64,000 bases of DNA from UBA1715 sp045615765 (GTDB lineage: Bacteria; Bacteroidota; Bacteroidia; Bacteroidales; UBA1715): positions 10,404 through 74,403 of the forward strand of contig JAZLFM010000044.1 in NCBI GenBank assembly GCA_045615765.1, given 5' to 3'. How positions within the stretch are numbered: position 1 is the stretch's first letter; each line of letters starts with the position of its first letter. Below the pieces are notes generated by a model. That model ran no database searches, had not been told where the DNA came from, and saw only the letters and a list, made by a program, of their open reading frames with translations. The translations under genes were made by a program, and so were the position numbers. Shown piece by piece: positions 45,005-54,171 of this stretch.

Positions 45005-46053
45005 TGATGAACGAAGCAGTTTTTCGGTTTGCTTTTCCTGAACACTTATATGCGTTAATAGGTGTTGGAGTCTTTATTGTCGTTCGAATTGTATTTTTCT
45101 TAATTGAACGTAAACGCTTGTTGGCTTTTGCCGATAAGGATAAATTGTCGGTTCTTATTCCGGATTATTCTCCTTTTCGAAAGTTTGTGAAGTTTTCATT
45201 ATTGGTATTAGCTTCGATTTTTCTGATTATTGCATGGTCGCGTCCGCAATATGGTGTAAAAAAACAAAACATAAAGAAGAAAGGTGTTGAGATTGCCATT
45301 GCTTTGGATGTTTCCAATAGTATGCTTGCCGAGGATATTAAACCAAATAGAATAGAGAAAGCAAAATTTTCTATTCAGCGAATCATCAATAAACTTGATC
45401 AAAATAAAGTTAGCATAATAACTTTTGCTGGTGATGCCTATATTCAATTGCCAATGACAACAGATGTTGGGGCGTCGAAATTATTCCTGCAGAATATTAG
45501 TACTAATATGATGGACAAACAGGGAACGGCAATAGGTGCAGCAATATCGAAGTGTATGCGTTCTTTTTCGGGAAACGAAAAAACAGCGAAAACTATTATT
45601 GTTATTAGTGATGGCGAAAATCATGAAGATGATGCTGTTGCAATGGCAAAACAAGCAAGAGAAAAAGGTGTGGTGATTCATACGGTTGGTATGGGAACGA
45701 CTTCGGGTGTTCCTATTCCTATTCGAAATCAATATGGACAAACAAATTTTTTGATGGATAGGAATGGAAGTCCTGTTACTACTAAATTGAATGAACAAAT
45801 GTTGCAAGAAATTGCAGCAGCAGGTGGTGGAATTTATTCGCGAGAAGAGTTCTCTCCTATATTGCGTGCATTGGATGATATGGAGAAAAGCGATTTTGAG
45901 TCAAAAGACTTCTCTGTGTATAATGAACGATTCCAAATATTTTTATTGTTAGGTCTTGTCTGTTTAATTATAGATTTCTTTGTCTTAGAACGAAAAAATC
46001 ATTGGTTAAAGGATATAAATGTTTTCAATTTGAGAATAGGGGCAAAAAAATGA
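45004..46053 (+). CDS. batB: VWA-domain membrane protein BatB
   Basis: 349 residues, a paralogue of BatA with the same plan: two N-terminal transmembrane helices (about 10-32 and 58-78), a VWA domain (about 88-285) with the metal motif DVSNS and SDGENHED, and a C-terminal transmembrane helix near 308-328. Its last bases overlap the next gene start (ATGA at 46050). Confidence 0.9.
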   Translation: MMNEAVFRFAFPEHLYALIGVGVFIVVRIVFFLIERKRLLAFADKDKLSVLIPDYSPFRKFVKFSLLVLASIFLIIAWSRPQYGVKKQNIKKKGVEIAIALDVSNSMLAEDIKPNRIEKAKFSIQRIINKLDQNKVSIITFAGDAYIQLPMTTDVGASKLFLQNISTNMMDKQGTAIGAAISKCMRSFSGNEKTAKTIIVISDGENHEDDAVAMAKQAREKGVVIHTVGMGTTSGVPIPIRNQYGQTNFLMDRNGSPVTTKLNEQMLQEIAAAGGGIYSREEFSPILRALDDMEKSDFESKDFSVYNERFQIFLLLGLVCLIIDFFVLERKNHWLKDINVFNLRIGAKK

Positions 46054-46718
46054 GTATAAGACAGTACATATTTTTAATGTTTGTATTGATGTTGGGAACA
46101 AATTGTTTCTCTCAAACGGATAATCGTCCGTTGTTGGAAAAAGGAAATTCTTTTTATTCCAAGGGAGATTTCCGAAATGCTGCAGTACAATATAAACATG
46201 CTTGTCAGTTGGATTCAACATCGTTTGATGCTTGGTATAATTTTGGAAATGCTTTGTGCGAAATGCAAAAATATATCTTGGCAAATGAAGCTTACGAAAA
46301 AGCTCTTCGTTGTACTAATGATAAAATATTGAAGTCAAATGTGTTCCATAATGTTGGGAATGTATATTTTCAGCAAGAACAATATGAAAAAGCAGTTGTT
46401 GCGTATAAACAATCGCTTTTGCTAAATTCTAAAGCTGATGATACGAGAATAAATTTAGCTTTAGCTCAAGCAGAGTTGAAAAAGCAACAAAATGCGGAAA
46501 ATGAAAATAAAGATAAAAAACAAGAAGAAAAACCAAAAGTTACGGAGTTTGCAAAAGAATGCTTAAAGAAAGCAATGGATTTTGTGGCTCAAGGTAAGTT
46601 TAAAGAAGCCCTAACTGTTTTGGAAGAAGGATTGAAAAAGGATAAAACTGTTTCGCAATATTCTGATGTTATTCAAAAATTACAAGGTGTTGTAGAAATA
46701 TTACAGAAAAACGAATAA
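46050..46718 (+). CDS. TPR lipoprotein-like or periplasmic protein of the Bat operon (BatC-like, N-terminal part)
   Basis: 222 residues from the ATG at 46050, chosen because it overlaps the batB stop as ATGA and precedes a signal peptide (MSIRQYIFLMFVLMLGTNCFS); the longer frame starting at 46002 is rejected. Residues about 25-140 hold three tetratricopeptide repeats (for example SFDAWYNFGNALCEM, VFHNVGNVYFQQEQYEKA). A Lys/Glu/Asn-rich linker near 145-165 leads to a last repeat. BatC proteins known to me carry TPRs then a Q-rich tail; here the tail is in the next gene. Confidence 0.85.
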   Translation: MSIRQYIFLMFVLMLGTNCFSQTDNRPLLEKGNSFYSKGDFRNAAVQYKHACQLDSTSFDAWYNFGNALCEMQKYILANEAYEKALRCTNDKILKSNVFHNVGNVYFQQEQYEKAVVAYKQSLLLNSKADDTRINLALAQAELKKQQNAENENKDKKQEEKPKVTEFAKECLKKAMDFVAQGKFKEALTVLEEGLKKDKTVSQYSDVIQKLQGVVEILQKNE

Positions 46719-47284
46719 TGAAAAAATTAGCTGTCATATTACTTTTTATAGGAATCGTTGTCACTTGTTACGGGCAACGTACAGCGCAAGAATATTTTAC
46801 CCTTTCTTCGCAGTTATATGTAGCAAATCAACAAGAACAAGCGTTATATACAGTTTCACGTGGTTGTGAATTATTTGAGTCTGATTCCTCTTTAGCACAG
46901 CTAAAACGATTGATAGAAGGAAAAAAGAATGATAAAAAAAATCAGAAGAATAATCAGAACGATAATAAAGACGATAATCAGCAAAATCAAGATAATCAGT
47001 CTGGTCAAAATGGTGATGACCAAAAACAGCAACAAGATAAACAAAACGGAGATCAAGGAAACCAAGGTCAACAAGGACAAGACCAAAAAGAACAACAATC
47101 ACAAATGGGTAAACAATCGGAAGAAAATCCTCAGGATAAAAAAGATTCAAAAGGACAAATTTCTACTGTACAAGCCGAGGCTTTGCTTGATGCTATAGAA
47201 AATAATGATAAAGCTGTGCAACAACGAATGATGTTGCAACAAAAGAATAAAAAGAAAAATTCCTATATCGATAAAAACTGGTAA
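46718..47284 (+). CDS. Q/N/D-rich exported protein of the Bat operon (BatC-like, C-terminal part)
   Basis: 188 residues with a signal peptide (about 1-19), a single degenerate TPR (about 22-65), then a low-complexity Lys/Asn/Gln/Asp stretch (about 68-145) and a C-terminal segment TVQAEALLDAIENNDKAVQQ. That last segment resembles the C-terminus of BatC. The gene starts in the previous stop (TAATG) and ends in the next start (TAATG). The low-complexity part should be flexible. Confidence 0.75.
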   Translation: MKKLAVILLFIGIVVTCYGQRTAQEYFTLSSQLYVANQQEQALYTVSRGCELFESDSSLAQLKRLIEGKKNDKKNQKNNQNDNKDDNQQNQDNQSGQNGDDQKQQQDKQNGDQGNQGQQGQDQKEQQSQMGKQSEENPQDKKDSKGQISTVQAEALLDAIENNDKAVQQRMMLQQKNKKKNSYIDKNW

Positions 47285-49119
47285 TGAAACGATTCTCTAT
47301 ATTTTTTACAATATTTCTGTTGTTATTATCGAGTGTGTTTGCTCAAGATATAACAATAACTGTTAGCGCTCCAAAAGTAGTAGAAGAGGGGGCTCTCTTC
47401 CACGTGCGTTATTCTATAAACACAGAACCTGGAAATATGTTTTCGATAGAAACTTGTAATGAAATACAAGCTTCTGGCAGACCTCAAACTGGTTCAAGTA
47501 GTAGCATCAGTATTGTGAATGGTCAAGTCTCGAAATCGCATACTTATACTGAAACTCGACAATTCCGTGCCTTAAAGAAAGGAACCTATCCTATACCTGT
47601 AGCAACAGTAAAAATCGATGGCAAAACATATAGTAGTAAATCACAATCTGTTGAGGTCGTTGATCGTAGTTCAGGCGTTGCAAGTCAAAATAATCAACAG
47701 AGTAGTAGCAATACTTATAGTGGCGGACAAGCGGTTCCTACCGATGAACCAAAACCAACTTCTGCTAGCGATGAGGTCTTTGCTCGAGTGTTTGTTAATA
47801 AAACATCGGCTTACATTGGTGAACCCATTCTTGCAACCATAAAATTATATACTCAAAAAGATATTGCGGGATTAAACGATTATACTTTGCCTGATTTTAA
47901 TGGATTCTTTAAGCGTGTGTTGGAACAACCTCAGAAGTTAGATTATAAAGAAGAAGTTATTGATGGCAAACAATATTATTCAATTTTATTCCAACGAGTT
48001 GTTATATTCCCTCAAAAGGAAGGTAAAATGACAATATCTCCTTTTAAAGTTAATTGTGATATTGTGTCGGGATATGTATCGACTGGATTTTGGGGATTTG
48101 GACAACGAAAAATAGAAAGTAAAAAACTTGAAAGTAAACCGGTTACAATTACGGTGAAGCCATTCCCTGCCGGGAAAGATGCTTCGTTTACTGGAGCTGT
48201 TGGAAAAATGTCTTTGTCGGCAACTACGGATGTGAATACCATTCCTGCAAATGAGGCATTTGCGTTCAAAGTTGTTGTAAAAGGTGAGGGAAATCTATCG
48301 TTGTTGCCTAAACCTGTCATTGCTTTTCCACAAGATTTTGAGGTGTATGATCCAAAAACAGTTGACAATTTCTCCATAACTTCTACTGGCGACAAAGGTT
48401 CGAAAACTTTTGAGTATGTTGTAATTCCACGTCATGAAGGTAGTTTTGAAATTCCAAGTGTGAAAATGCAAGTTTTTAATCCGGAAACGAAGACATATTC
48501 TATGTTATCTACAGATCCAATAACAATCTCTGTTACCAAAGGGACTAATTCCGGTGGCGTTGTTTCAAACTATACTCCTGTAACCAAGGAAGATGTACAA
48601 TTTAGCAATGACATTCAATTTATAAAAACTGGTGATTTACAATTAGAAAAAAAGCAATCTTTCTTTTTTAGAAGTTCAACATATTGGTTGTTGATGCTTT
48701 TGTCTGTTGTTGCAACTATTATTGTGATTTTGTTTATGCGCAGACAAATAAGTATGCAAAGCGATGTCTCTCGAATGAAAAATAAGCGTGCAAATAAAGA
48801 ATCGCAAAAACGCTTGAAAACGGCACGCAAGTATCTTGATGAAAATAATATCGGTTTATTCTATGATGAAATTGCAAAAGCTCTATGGGGATATATTGGT
48901 GATAAATTTACATTGGAACAAATTGATTTAACTACCGACAAGATAAAAGAAACGTTGATGCAAAAAGGCATTGAAGATTCATTAATTGAAGAATTGATAC
49001 AAGTAATACACCAATGTGAATTTGCTCGTTTCGCACCGTCTTCTTCTGCAGAAGGTCGTGAACAATTATTCTTGCAAGCTGCTGAGGTTATTCAAAAATT
49101 TGAACAAAAAAAGAAATAA
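47284..49119 (+). CDS. batD: BatD-family protein
   Basis: 611 residues: signal peptide (about 1-20), three to four Ig-like BatD domains (about 22-450), one transmembrane helix near 460-482, and a cytoplasmic helical tail to the end. A Ser/Asn/Gln-rich linker sits near 125-150. The KVVEEGALFHVRYSIN and IGEPILATIKLYTQKD segments match BatD. The tail repeats the plan of the smaller membrane protein at 43062, pointing to a common origin. Confidence 0.92.
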   Translation: MKRFSIFFTIFLLLLSSVFAQDITITVSAPKVVEEGALFHVRYSINTEPGNMFSIETCNEIQASGRPQTGSSSSISIVNGQVSKSHTYTETRQFRALKKGTYPIPVATVKIDGKTYSSKSQSVEVVDRSSGVASQNNQQSSSNTYSGGQAVPTDEPKPTSASDEVFARVFVNKTSAYIGEPILATIKLYTQKDIAGLNDYTLPDFNGFFKRVLEQPQKLDYKEEVIDGKQYYSILFQRVVIFPQKEGKMTISPFKVNCDIVSGYVSTGFWGFGQRKIESKKLESKPVTITVKPFPAGKDASFTGAVGKMSLSATTDVNTIPANEAFAFKVVVKGEGNLSLLPKPVIAFPQDFEVYDPKTVDNFSITSTGDKGSKTFEYVVIPRHEGSFEIPSVKMQVFNPETKTYSMLSTDPITISVTKGTNSGGVVSNYTPVTKEDVQFSNDIQFIKTGDLQLEKKQSFFFRSSTYWLLMLLSVVATIIVILFMRRQISMQSDVSRMKNKRANKESQKRLKTARKYLDENNIGLFYDEIAKALWGYIGDKFTLEQIDLTTDKIKETLMQKGIEDSLIEELIQVIHQCEFARFAPSSSAEGREQLFLQAAEVIQKFEQKKK

Positions 49120-49121
49120 TA

Positions 49122-49883
49122 ATGAAGCGTTTACTTTCTATTATAGTTTTGATGGTTGTTGGTCTTGTGTCTATGGCACAAGGTAATTCAGCTATGTCGA
49201 TTTCGGAACAAATAAACGAATTATACAAGGCGAAGGAGTATAAGCAAATGATAGATCTTTGTGAACAAAAACTTGCAGAAGGTCAACAAAGTGCGTTTTT
49301 GCTGTATAATTTAGGAAATGCTTATTTTAAATATGAAAATATGCCGAAAGCAATAGTTAATTACGAACGTGCTGCTCTTTTAGCTCCAAATGATTCGGAT
49401 ATTCAACATAACTTAGCATTTGCTTATGCACAACAAACAGACAATATAGAACATTTGTCTTTGGGATTTTTACCTCGAATATATCAAAAAGTATATCGAT
49501 TATGTTCTGTCGATGTTTGGGCTGGATTTACTTTGTTTTTCTTATTGTTGTTCTGTGTTTGTTTGTGTTTATTCCTATTTGCTGAAAAACTATTAGTTCG
49601 AAAATTATCGTTGTTTTCAATGATTTTTGGTTTGTTGTTTGGTTTGATTTCTTTCTGTTTTGCTCAATCTCGTTATTCAGAACTTACATCTCATGAGTAT
49701 GCTATAGTAATGGAGCCAACAACAAGTATAAAAACAGAACCAATGTCAACGGCTATGGATTTAGCAACAATACACGGCGGAATTAAAGTGAAAATATCCG
49801 ACGAAGCGTTTGGTTGGTATAAGGTTCAATTAGGAAATGGAAAAGAAGGTTGGATTTTAGCTCAATCTGTTGAACGAATCTAA
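49122..49883 (+). CDS. batE: BatE-like TPR/SH3 protein
   Basis: 253 residues, the last gene of the Bat operon. A signal peptide (about 1-19), two to three TPRs (about 25-105), two transmembrane helices (about 130-155 and 160-178) and a C-terminal bacterial SH3-like domain (about 185-253; EPMSTAMDLATIHGG...GWYKVQLGNGKEGWI). SH3 domains often bind peptidoglycan. It is convergent with the GH16 gene, only two bases apart, with no clear terminator between. Confidence 0.9.
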   Translation: MKRLLSIIVLMVVGLVSMAQGNSAMSISEQINELYKAKEYKQMIDLCEQKLAEGQQSAFLLYNLGNAYFKYENMPKAIVNYERAALLAPNDSDIQHNLAFAYAQQTDNIEHLSLGFLPRIYQKVYRLCSVDVWAGFTLFFLLLFCVCLCLFLFAEKLLVRKLSLFSMIFGLLFGLISFCFAQSRYSELTSHEYAIVMEPTTSIKTEPMSTAMDLATIHGGIKVKISDEAFGWYKVQLGNGKEGWILAQSVERI

Positions 49884-49885
49884 TT

Positions 49886-50671
49886 TTATTTTTCAAATAC
49901 CCGTATGTAATCAACGAACATAGTGTCGCTGAAATTTTTGTCGGTAGGATAGTGGTTCTTATTTGTTACTGCTAGATTAAAAATAAAACGGACAGGGTCT
50001 ATAACTCCATGTTTTTTTGTTGTTCTAATTTTCTTTCCATCCACGTACCAGATTATCGCATTTTCATTCCATAAAATTGCGTATGTATGCCAATCGGTAT
50101 ATGTAAATTTTCGTATGGCTTTTTGTTTGTAATAAATGTTTCCGTCAGGATATTGGATATGTATGTTTGTTGTTATAACATTTTCAGGTTTATATCCTAA
50201 CATTTCAAATATGTCGATTTCTGCTGCATTTACATTGTTGGTGGTTTGCTCAAAAGTCCAAAATGCAGGCCAAAGTCCAAATCTGTATGGCATTTTTATT
50301 CGTGCCTCTATGTAGCCATATTGAGTCGCATATTTCGGTTTCGATTCTATCCAACCACTGATGAATTCGTGATTACCTTTTTTGCAGGTTCCACAACTGC
50401 CAGGATTGCTTATTTGTATATTCTCTGGACAATCAACAACAGTGTCTTGGATTACAATGCAAAGAGAACCGTCTTTGCAAAAAACTTGTTCTTTCTTATA
50501 CAATTGTGGTTCACCATAATGGTCGCTATAGTCGGCAATCGTCCACATGGCAGTGTTAAGGCTGTCAAAATTGTCGTACCATAATAGCTTTCTGCTTGAT
50601 TTGTTTGCTATTTGTGCTGTTGCAGATATACTAAAGTAAATTATGCTAAAAAGAACAAGAAAACGTTTCAT
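49886..50671 (-). CDS. GH16-family beta-glucanase/laminarinase-like enzyme
   Basis: 261-residue secreted hydrolase with a signal peptide (about 1-19). The concanavalin-like fold has the GH16 catalytic motif AEIDIFE (nucleophile and proton-donor Glu flanking Asp), preceded by ARIKMPYRFGLWPAFW. Substrate may be beta-1,3-glucan, galactan or porphyran; not decidable here. No sorting tail or lipobox. It lies alone between the Bat operon and korB. Confidence 0.88.
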   Translation of the reverse strand: MKRFLVLFSIIYFSISATAQIANKSSRKLLWYDNFDSLNTAMWTIADYSDHYGEPQLYKKEQVFCKDGSLCIVIQDTVVDCPENIQISNPGSCGTCKKGNHEFISGWIESKPKYATQYGYIEARIKMPYRFGLWPAFWTFEQTTNNVNAAEIDIFEMLGYKPENVITTNIHIQYPDGNIYYKQKAIRKFTYTDWHTYAILWNENAIIWYVDGKKIRTTKKHGVIDPVRFIFNLAVTNKNHYPTDKNFSDTMFVDYIRVFEK

Positions 50672-50689
50672 AATGTATTATTATATAGA

Positions 50690-50723
50690 TAAAAAAAGGG
50701 AATCTCATATTGAAATTCCCTTT
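50690..50723 (-). terminator. Terminator of korAB
   Basis: AAAGGGAAT and ATTCCCTTT form a 9-bp stem with an 11-nt loop, followed by a U-run on the minus strand, 20 bases past the korB stop. Confidence 0.85.
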
Positions 50724-50742
50724 TTAATGATGAGAGAGTTAT

Positions 50743-51744
50743 TTATTTAACTTCCCATGTGTCATTTGTCATAAGTAATTCTTCGAAGTTGTGATATTTC
50801 TTCTTGCTTGAAACTTCTTCGATTTGTGCGTCAACTGCATCATTGTATGTAGGAGCATCAACATCACGAATCACACCAAGTGCGATAGGGAAATCAGGTC
50901 CTTCCATTAATGCAAGTTTTAGTTGCAAAGTATTGTCTTCGCAATGCGCATCGTGAACAAGGATATCATCCATAGTGTAACCATCTTGGCCGATTGTTAC
51001 AACTTTAATTCCGAAACCATCTTGAACAAGGCCTTTTTCGTTGTTTTCTCCAAAAACCATTTTTTCGCCATGTTTCAAATAAATAGCATTTTTTGCTCGT
51101 TCTTCTGGTTTGTAAACACTTGCATGAGTACCATCGTTGAAGATAACACAGTTTTGTAGAATTTCACATACAGAAGCACCTTTGTGTGCTTGTGCAGCTT
51201 TTAGAATTTCTACAGTTCCTGCAGCATCTGTCGCAACGGCTCTTGCAAAGAAATGTCCACGTGCACCAAAGCAAAGTTCTGCTGGACGGAATGGATCTTC
51301 TACAGTTCCATAAGGAGAAGATTTACTAACAAATCCACGAGGAGATGTTGGAGAATATTGACCTTTTGTTAAACCATAGATACGGTTGTTCAATAATATC
51401 ATATTAAGGTCAATGTTACGACGGTTTGCATGGATGAAGTGGTTACCTCCAATTGCTAGTCCGTCACCATCACCAGATATTTGCCATACTGTAAGTTTTG
51501 GATTTGCAACTTTACAACCTGTAGCAATAGCTGCAGCACGGCCATGGATAGTATTCATTCCGTATGTTGCCATATAGTGTGGCAAACGGCTAGAACAACC
51601 AATACCAGAAATTACTGCAGTATCTTGTGGAGCTACTCCGATTTCTGCCATAGCTTTTTGCAATGAAGCCAAGAAAAAGTGGTCACCACATCCTGGACAC
51701 CAACGAGGTTGTCCTTTTTTAAAGTCTTTTGCTGTATATTCCAT
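50743..51744 (-). CDS. korB: 2-oxoacid:ferredoxin oxidoreductase, beta subunit
   Basis: 333 residues. The TPP-binding signature GDGDGLAIGGNHFIHANRRN is present, followed by NNRIYGLTKGQ. The N-terminal RWCPGCGDH carries cysteines expected to bind an iron-sulfur cluster with two others downstream. It forms, with KorA, the CoA-dependent oxidoreductase that converts 2-oxoglutarate or a related 2-oxoacid and reduces ferredoxin. Substrate is inferred. It starts 16 bases after korA. Confidence 0.92.
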   Translation of the reverse strand: MEYTAKDFKKGQPRWCPGCGDHFFLASLQKAMAEIGVAPQDTAVISGIGCSSRLPHYMATYGMNTIHGRAAAIATGCKVANPKLTVWQISGDGDGLAIGGNHFIHANRRNIDLNMILLNNRIYGLTKGQYSPTSPRGFVSKSSPYGTVEDPFRPAELCFGARGHFFARAVATDAAGTVEILKAAQAHKGASVCEILQNCVIFNDGTHASVYKPEERAKNAIYLKHGEKMVFGENNEKGLVQDGFGIKVVTIGQDGYTMDDILVHDAHCEDNTLQLKLALMEGPDFPIALGVIRDVDAPTYNDAVDAQIEEVSSKKKYHNFEELLMTNDTWEVK

Positions 51745-51759
51745 TTTTATTATCTCCTC

Positions 51760-53607
51760 TTATTTGTTATAAATTTCGTTAAATGCCTCTACTAATTCCG
51801 CAACAACGAATGGTTGACCTTTAACTTCGTTAAATTGATATGGAGTGAAGCCGTCAACTTTCATACGAAGCCAACCTGCAAATTGTCCCATATTTTGTTC
51901 TGCAACAACAACTTTCTTAAATTTCTTAAGAACTTCTGCAGTATTCTTTGGAAGTGGGTTGATGTATTTGAAATGAGCCAATGCAACTTTTTTACCTTCG
52001 GCTTGCATTTCGTTCATTGCAGCGTGTAAGTGACCATAAGTACCACCGAAACCTACAATTAACAATTCTGCATCTTGATCACCGATAACTTCTACATCAG
52101 GAACTTGAATCTTGTCAATTTTTTCTTGACGAAGTTTTGTCATCAAATCATGGTTCTCTGGATTTGTTGAGATTGCTCCTGTTTTGTTGTCTTTTTCCAA
52201 GCCTCCAAGAATGTGTGTGAAACCTTCTGTTCCAGGAACCGCCCAGTAACGAGAACCTTCGGCGTTACGTTGGTATGGAGTCCATGTATCTTTCATTTCT
52301 GGAGTTACAAATGGAGGATTGATAGCAGGATATTCCGCAAGTTTTGGAAGTTTCCAAGCTGCTGAACCATTTGCAACATACGCATCTGTCATAAGTACAA
52401 CTGGAGTCATGTGTTCCAATGCAATTTTACAAGCATCGTAAGCTGCATCAAAACAGTCAACTGGTGATGTTGCAGCGATTACAGGCATTGGTGATTCACC
52501 GTTTCTTCCAAACAAACATTGAAGCAAGTCTGTTTGTTCTGATTTTGTTGGAAGACCTGTTGCTGGTCCACCACGTTGAACGTCAAGAACAACTAATGGA
52601 AGTTCCATAATAACTGCCAAGTTCATTGCTTCAGATTTCAAGCAGATACCAGGACCTGAAGTTGATGTACAAGCCAATGCACCTGCAAAAGCAGCACCAA
52701 CAGCAGAAGCGCAACCTGCGATTTCGTCTTCACATTGAACTGTAGTTACACCAAGAGATTTGTGTTTTGAAAGTTCATGAAGGACATCAGTTGCTGGTGT
52801 GATAGGATATGAACCTAAATATAATTTCAAACCTGCTTTTTCCGCAGCTGCAATCATACCGTATGCTGTAGCTTTGTTACCAGTGATATCCATATAGCGA
52901 CCAACCTTCTTTTCTTTAGTCTCTATGCGATATACGTTTTGTGCTGTTGAATGCGTGTTGTGACCATAGTCATATCCTGCTTGAATAACAGCAATGTTTG
53001 CTTCTGCAACACCTGGTTTCTTCGCAAATTTTTCTTTTAGATAGTTGAAAGCAATTGTAGTATCACGATCAAACAACCAACAAACTAGACCAAGCGCGAA
53101 CATATTTCTACATTTCACGATTGATTTGAAGTCCATTCCAGAATCTTTTAAGCATTCTTTTACCATAGTGGTAAGAGGACAAGCTACAACTCTGTCTGGA
53201 TCAATACCCATTTCTCCAAGATAATCTTCTGATTGGAATTGTGCTTTTTCCAAATCTGCTTGTTTGAAACTGTCTGTGTCGATAATGATAGTGGCATTGC
53301 TCTTAGCATATTTATATTGCGTTTTTAATGCAGCCGCATTCATTGCAACAAGAACGTCACATTTGTCACCTGGAGTATAAACCTGATCGGCACCGATATG
53401 TACTTGGAAACCAGACACACCAGTTAAAGATCCCTGCGGAGCACGGATATCAGCTGGATAATCAGGGAAAGTACTAATACTGTTACCAACAGTAGCTGAA
53501 ATTGTGGAAAATATATTTCCCGCTAATTGCATTCCGTCGCCGGAATCTCCTGTGAAGCGAACTACGATGTCGTTCACAGCTGCCACATTTTGTTTGTTTT
53601 CAGTCAT
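51760..53607 (-). CDS. korA: 2-oxoacid:ferredoxin oxidoreductase, fused gamma-alpha subunit
   Basis: 615 residues. Residues about 10-190 form the gamma domain (FTGDSGDGMQLAGNIFS), and about 230-600 form the alpha (pyrimidine-binding) domain, with YPITPATD and the GPGICLKSEAMNLA segment. This gamma-alpha fusion is typical of Bacteroidota and several other anaerobes. It supplies reduced ferredoxin for anaerobic metabolism. A near-consensus promoter and an inverted repeat lie upstream. Confidence 0.93.
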   Translation of the reverse strand: MTENKQNVAAVNDIVVRFTGDSGDGMQLAGNIFSTISATVGNSISTFPDYPADIRAPQGSLTGVSGFQVHIGADQVYTPGDKCDVLVAMNAAALKTQYKYAKSNATIIIDTDSFKQADLEKAQFQSEDYLGEMGIDPDRVVACPLTTMVKECLKDSGMDFKSIVKCRNMFALGLVCWLFDRDTTIAFNYLKEKFAKKPGVAEANIAVIQAGYDYGHNTHSTAQNVYRIETKEKKVGRYMDITGNKATAYGMIAAAEKAGLKLYLGSYPITPATDVLHELSKHKSLGVTTVQCEDEIAGCASAVGAAFAGALACTSTSGPGICLKSEAMNLAVIMELPLVVLDVQRGGPATGLPTKSEQTDLLQCLFGRNGESPMPVIAATSPVDCFDAAYDACKIALEHMTPVVLMTDAYVANGSAAWKLPKLAEYPAINPPFVTPEMKDTWTPYQRNAEGSRYWAVPGTEGFTHILGGLEKDNKTGAISTNPENHDLMTKLRQEKIDKIQVPDVEVIGDQDAELLIVGFGGTYGHLHAAMNEMQAEGKKVALAHFKYINPLPKNTAEVLKKFKKVVVAEQNMGQFAGWLRMKVDGFTPYQFNEVKGQPFVVAELVEAFNEIYNK

Positions 53608-53631
53608 TATAGTTTGTTTTTAATTTTGAAG

Positions 53632-53662
53632 CAAATGTATGTTTTCTTGTTTTATTTTGAAA
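53632..53662 (-). promoter_or_regulatory. Promoter of korAB
   Basis: Minus strand TTTC (53659-53662), 19-bp spacer, TACATTTG (53632-53639). The -7 box is exact and the -33 differs from TTTG by one base. The distance to the ATG is about 25 bases. Confidence 0.6.
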
Positions 53663-53678
53663 TAGAATTTGATATTTT

Positions 53679-53700
53679 TTTTGATTTTTTTGAATCAAAA
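53679..53700. other. Inverted repeat upstream of the korA promoter
   Basis: TTTTGATT and AATCAAAA form an 8-bp inverted repeat with a 6-nt centre, located 17 bases upstream of the korA -33 box, a position suited to an activator or repressor. It is A/T-rich and could be chance. Confidence 0.3.
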
Positions 53701-53815
53701 GTATGATTTATGATAACAATATGTAATTAAAACGACTTTTTGTTGTTTGGAATTGAAATCAAATATTGTGTTTTGCTTTTAAATTGATAGGTGTTTCGTT
53801 TTTTCCTTTAAAAAC

Positions 53816-53823
53816 TACTTTTG
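53816..53823 (+). promoter_or_regulatory. Possible -7 box in the korA to small-gene interval
   Basis: TACTTTTG matches TAnnTTTG exactly, 129 bases before the next ATG, with only a weak -33 (TTTC, 18-bp spacer). Apart from this, the two inverted repeats and the korA promoter, the region 53608-53951 holds nothing I recognise. Confidence 0.35.
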
Positions 53824-53922
53824 GGTGCCTGTTTTTGAAAAAACGGGTAACTCGCATTTTGTGGTACGAGATTTGCGTACGAAAAAATCAATATTAGAAA
53901 GGTTGACAAACGGTTTTGTTTA

Positions 53923-53938
53923 TCGTATATTTATACGA
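53923..53938. other. Perfect 16-bp palindrome ahead of the small conserved gene
   Basis: TCGTATA-TT-TATACGA is a perfect 7-bp inverted repeat with a 2-bp centre, ending 13 bases before the ATG at 53952. The 2-nt loop is too tight for a good RNA hairpin, so an operator is more likely than a terminator. Confidence 0.45.
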
Positions 53939-53951
53939 GTTTTAAAATTTT

Positions 53952-54119
53952 ATGATTATGCTGGAATATTGTTATGAAATTTTGACAAAAATGAGTTTTG
54001 ACAAAGACTTGTTTCGCAAGGAGTTTAAGAAGTGTATTGGTTATTTGACGCAAAAAGATGCAGAAACACTGAAGGTGTGGGCGTTAGCAAATTATAAGTG
54101 CTTCTTTGGCGTGGAATAA
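53952..54119 (+). CDS. Small conserved-type hypothetical protein (55 aa)
   Basis: ATG at 53952 and TAA at 54117-54119. The product starts MIMLEYCYEILTKMSFDKDL and continues as an amphipathic all-helical sequence (FRKEFKKCIGYL, AETLKVWALANY). The start may be the second Met two codons in. Small proteins with an LEYC...SFDK.LF.KE.KK plan occur in Bacteroidales in my recollection, with no known role. No transmembrane segment or signal. Confidence 0.6.
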   Translation: MIMLEYCYEILTKMSFDKDLFRKEFKKCIGYLTQKDAETLKVWALANYKCFFGVE

Positions 54120-54171
54120 TAACTTGTTGATAATTTGTTGCGTTTAGTGAATTGTCGTTTTTGCAAACCAT

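Noticed and set aside
46797..47150. Minus-strand ORFs opposite the Q/N-rich gene
   Set aside because: They are hydrophobic-looking shadows caused by the low-complexity codons of the plus-strand gene.
53941..53951. Terminator formed by the 53923-53938 palindrome and following Ts
   Set aside because: The loop of two bases is too tight and the T-run is interrupted.
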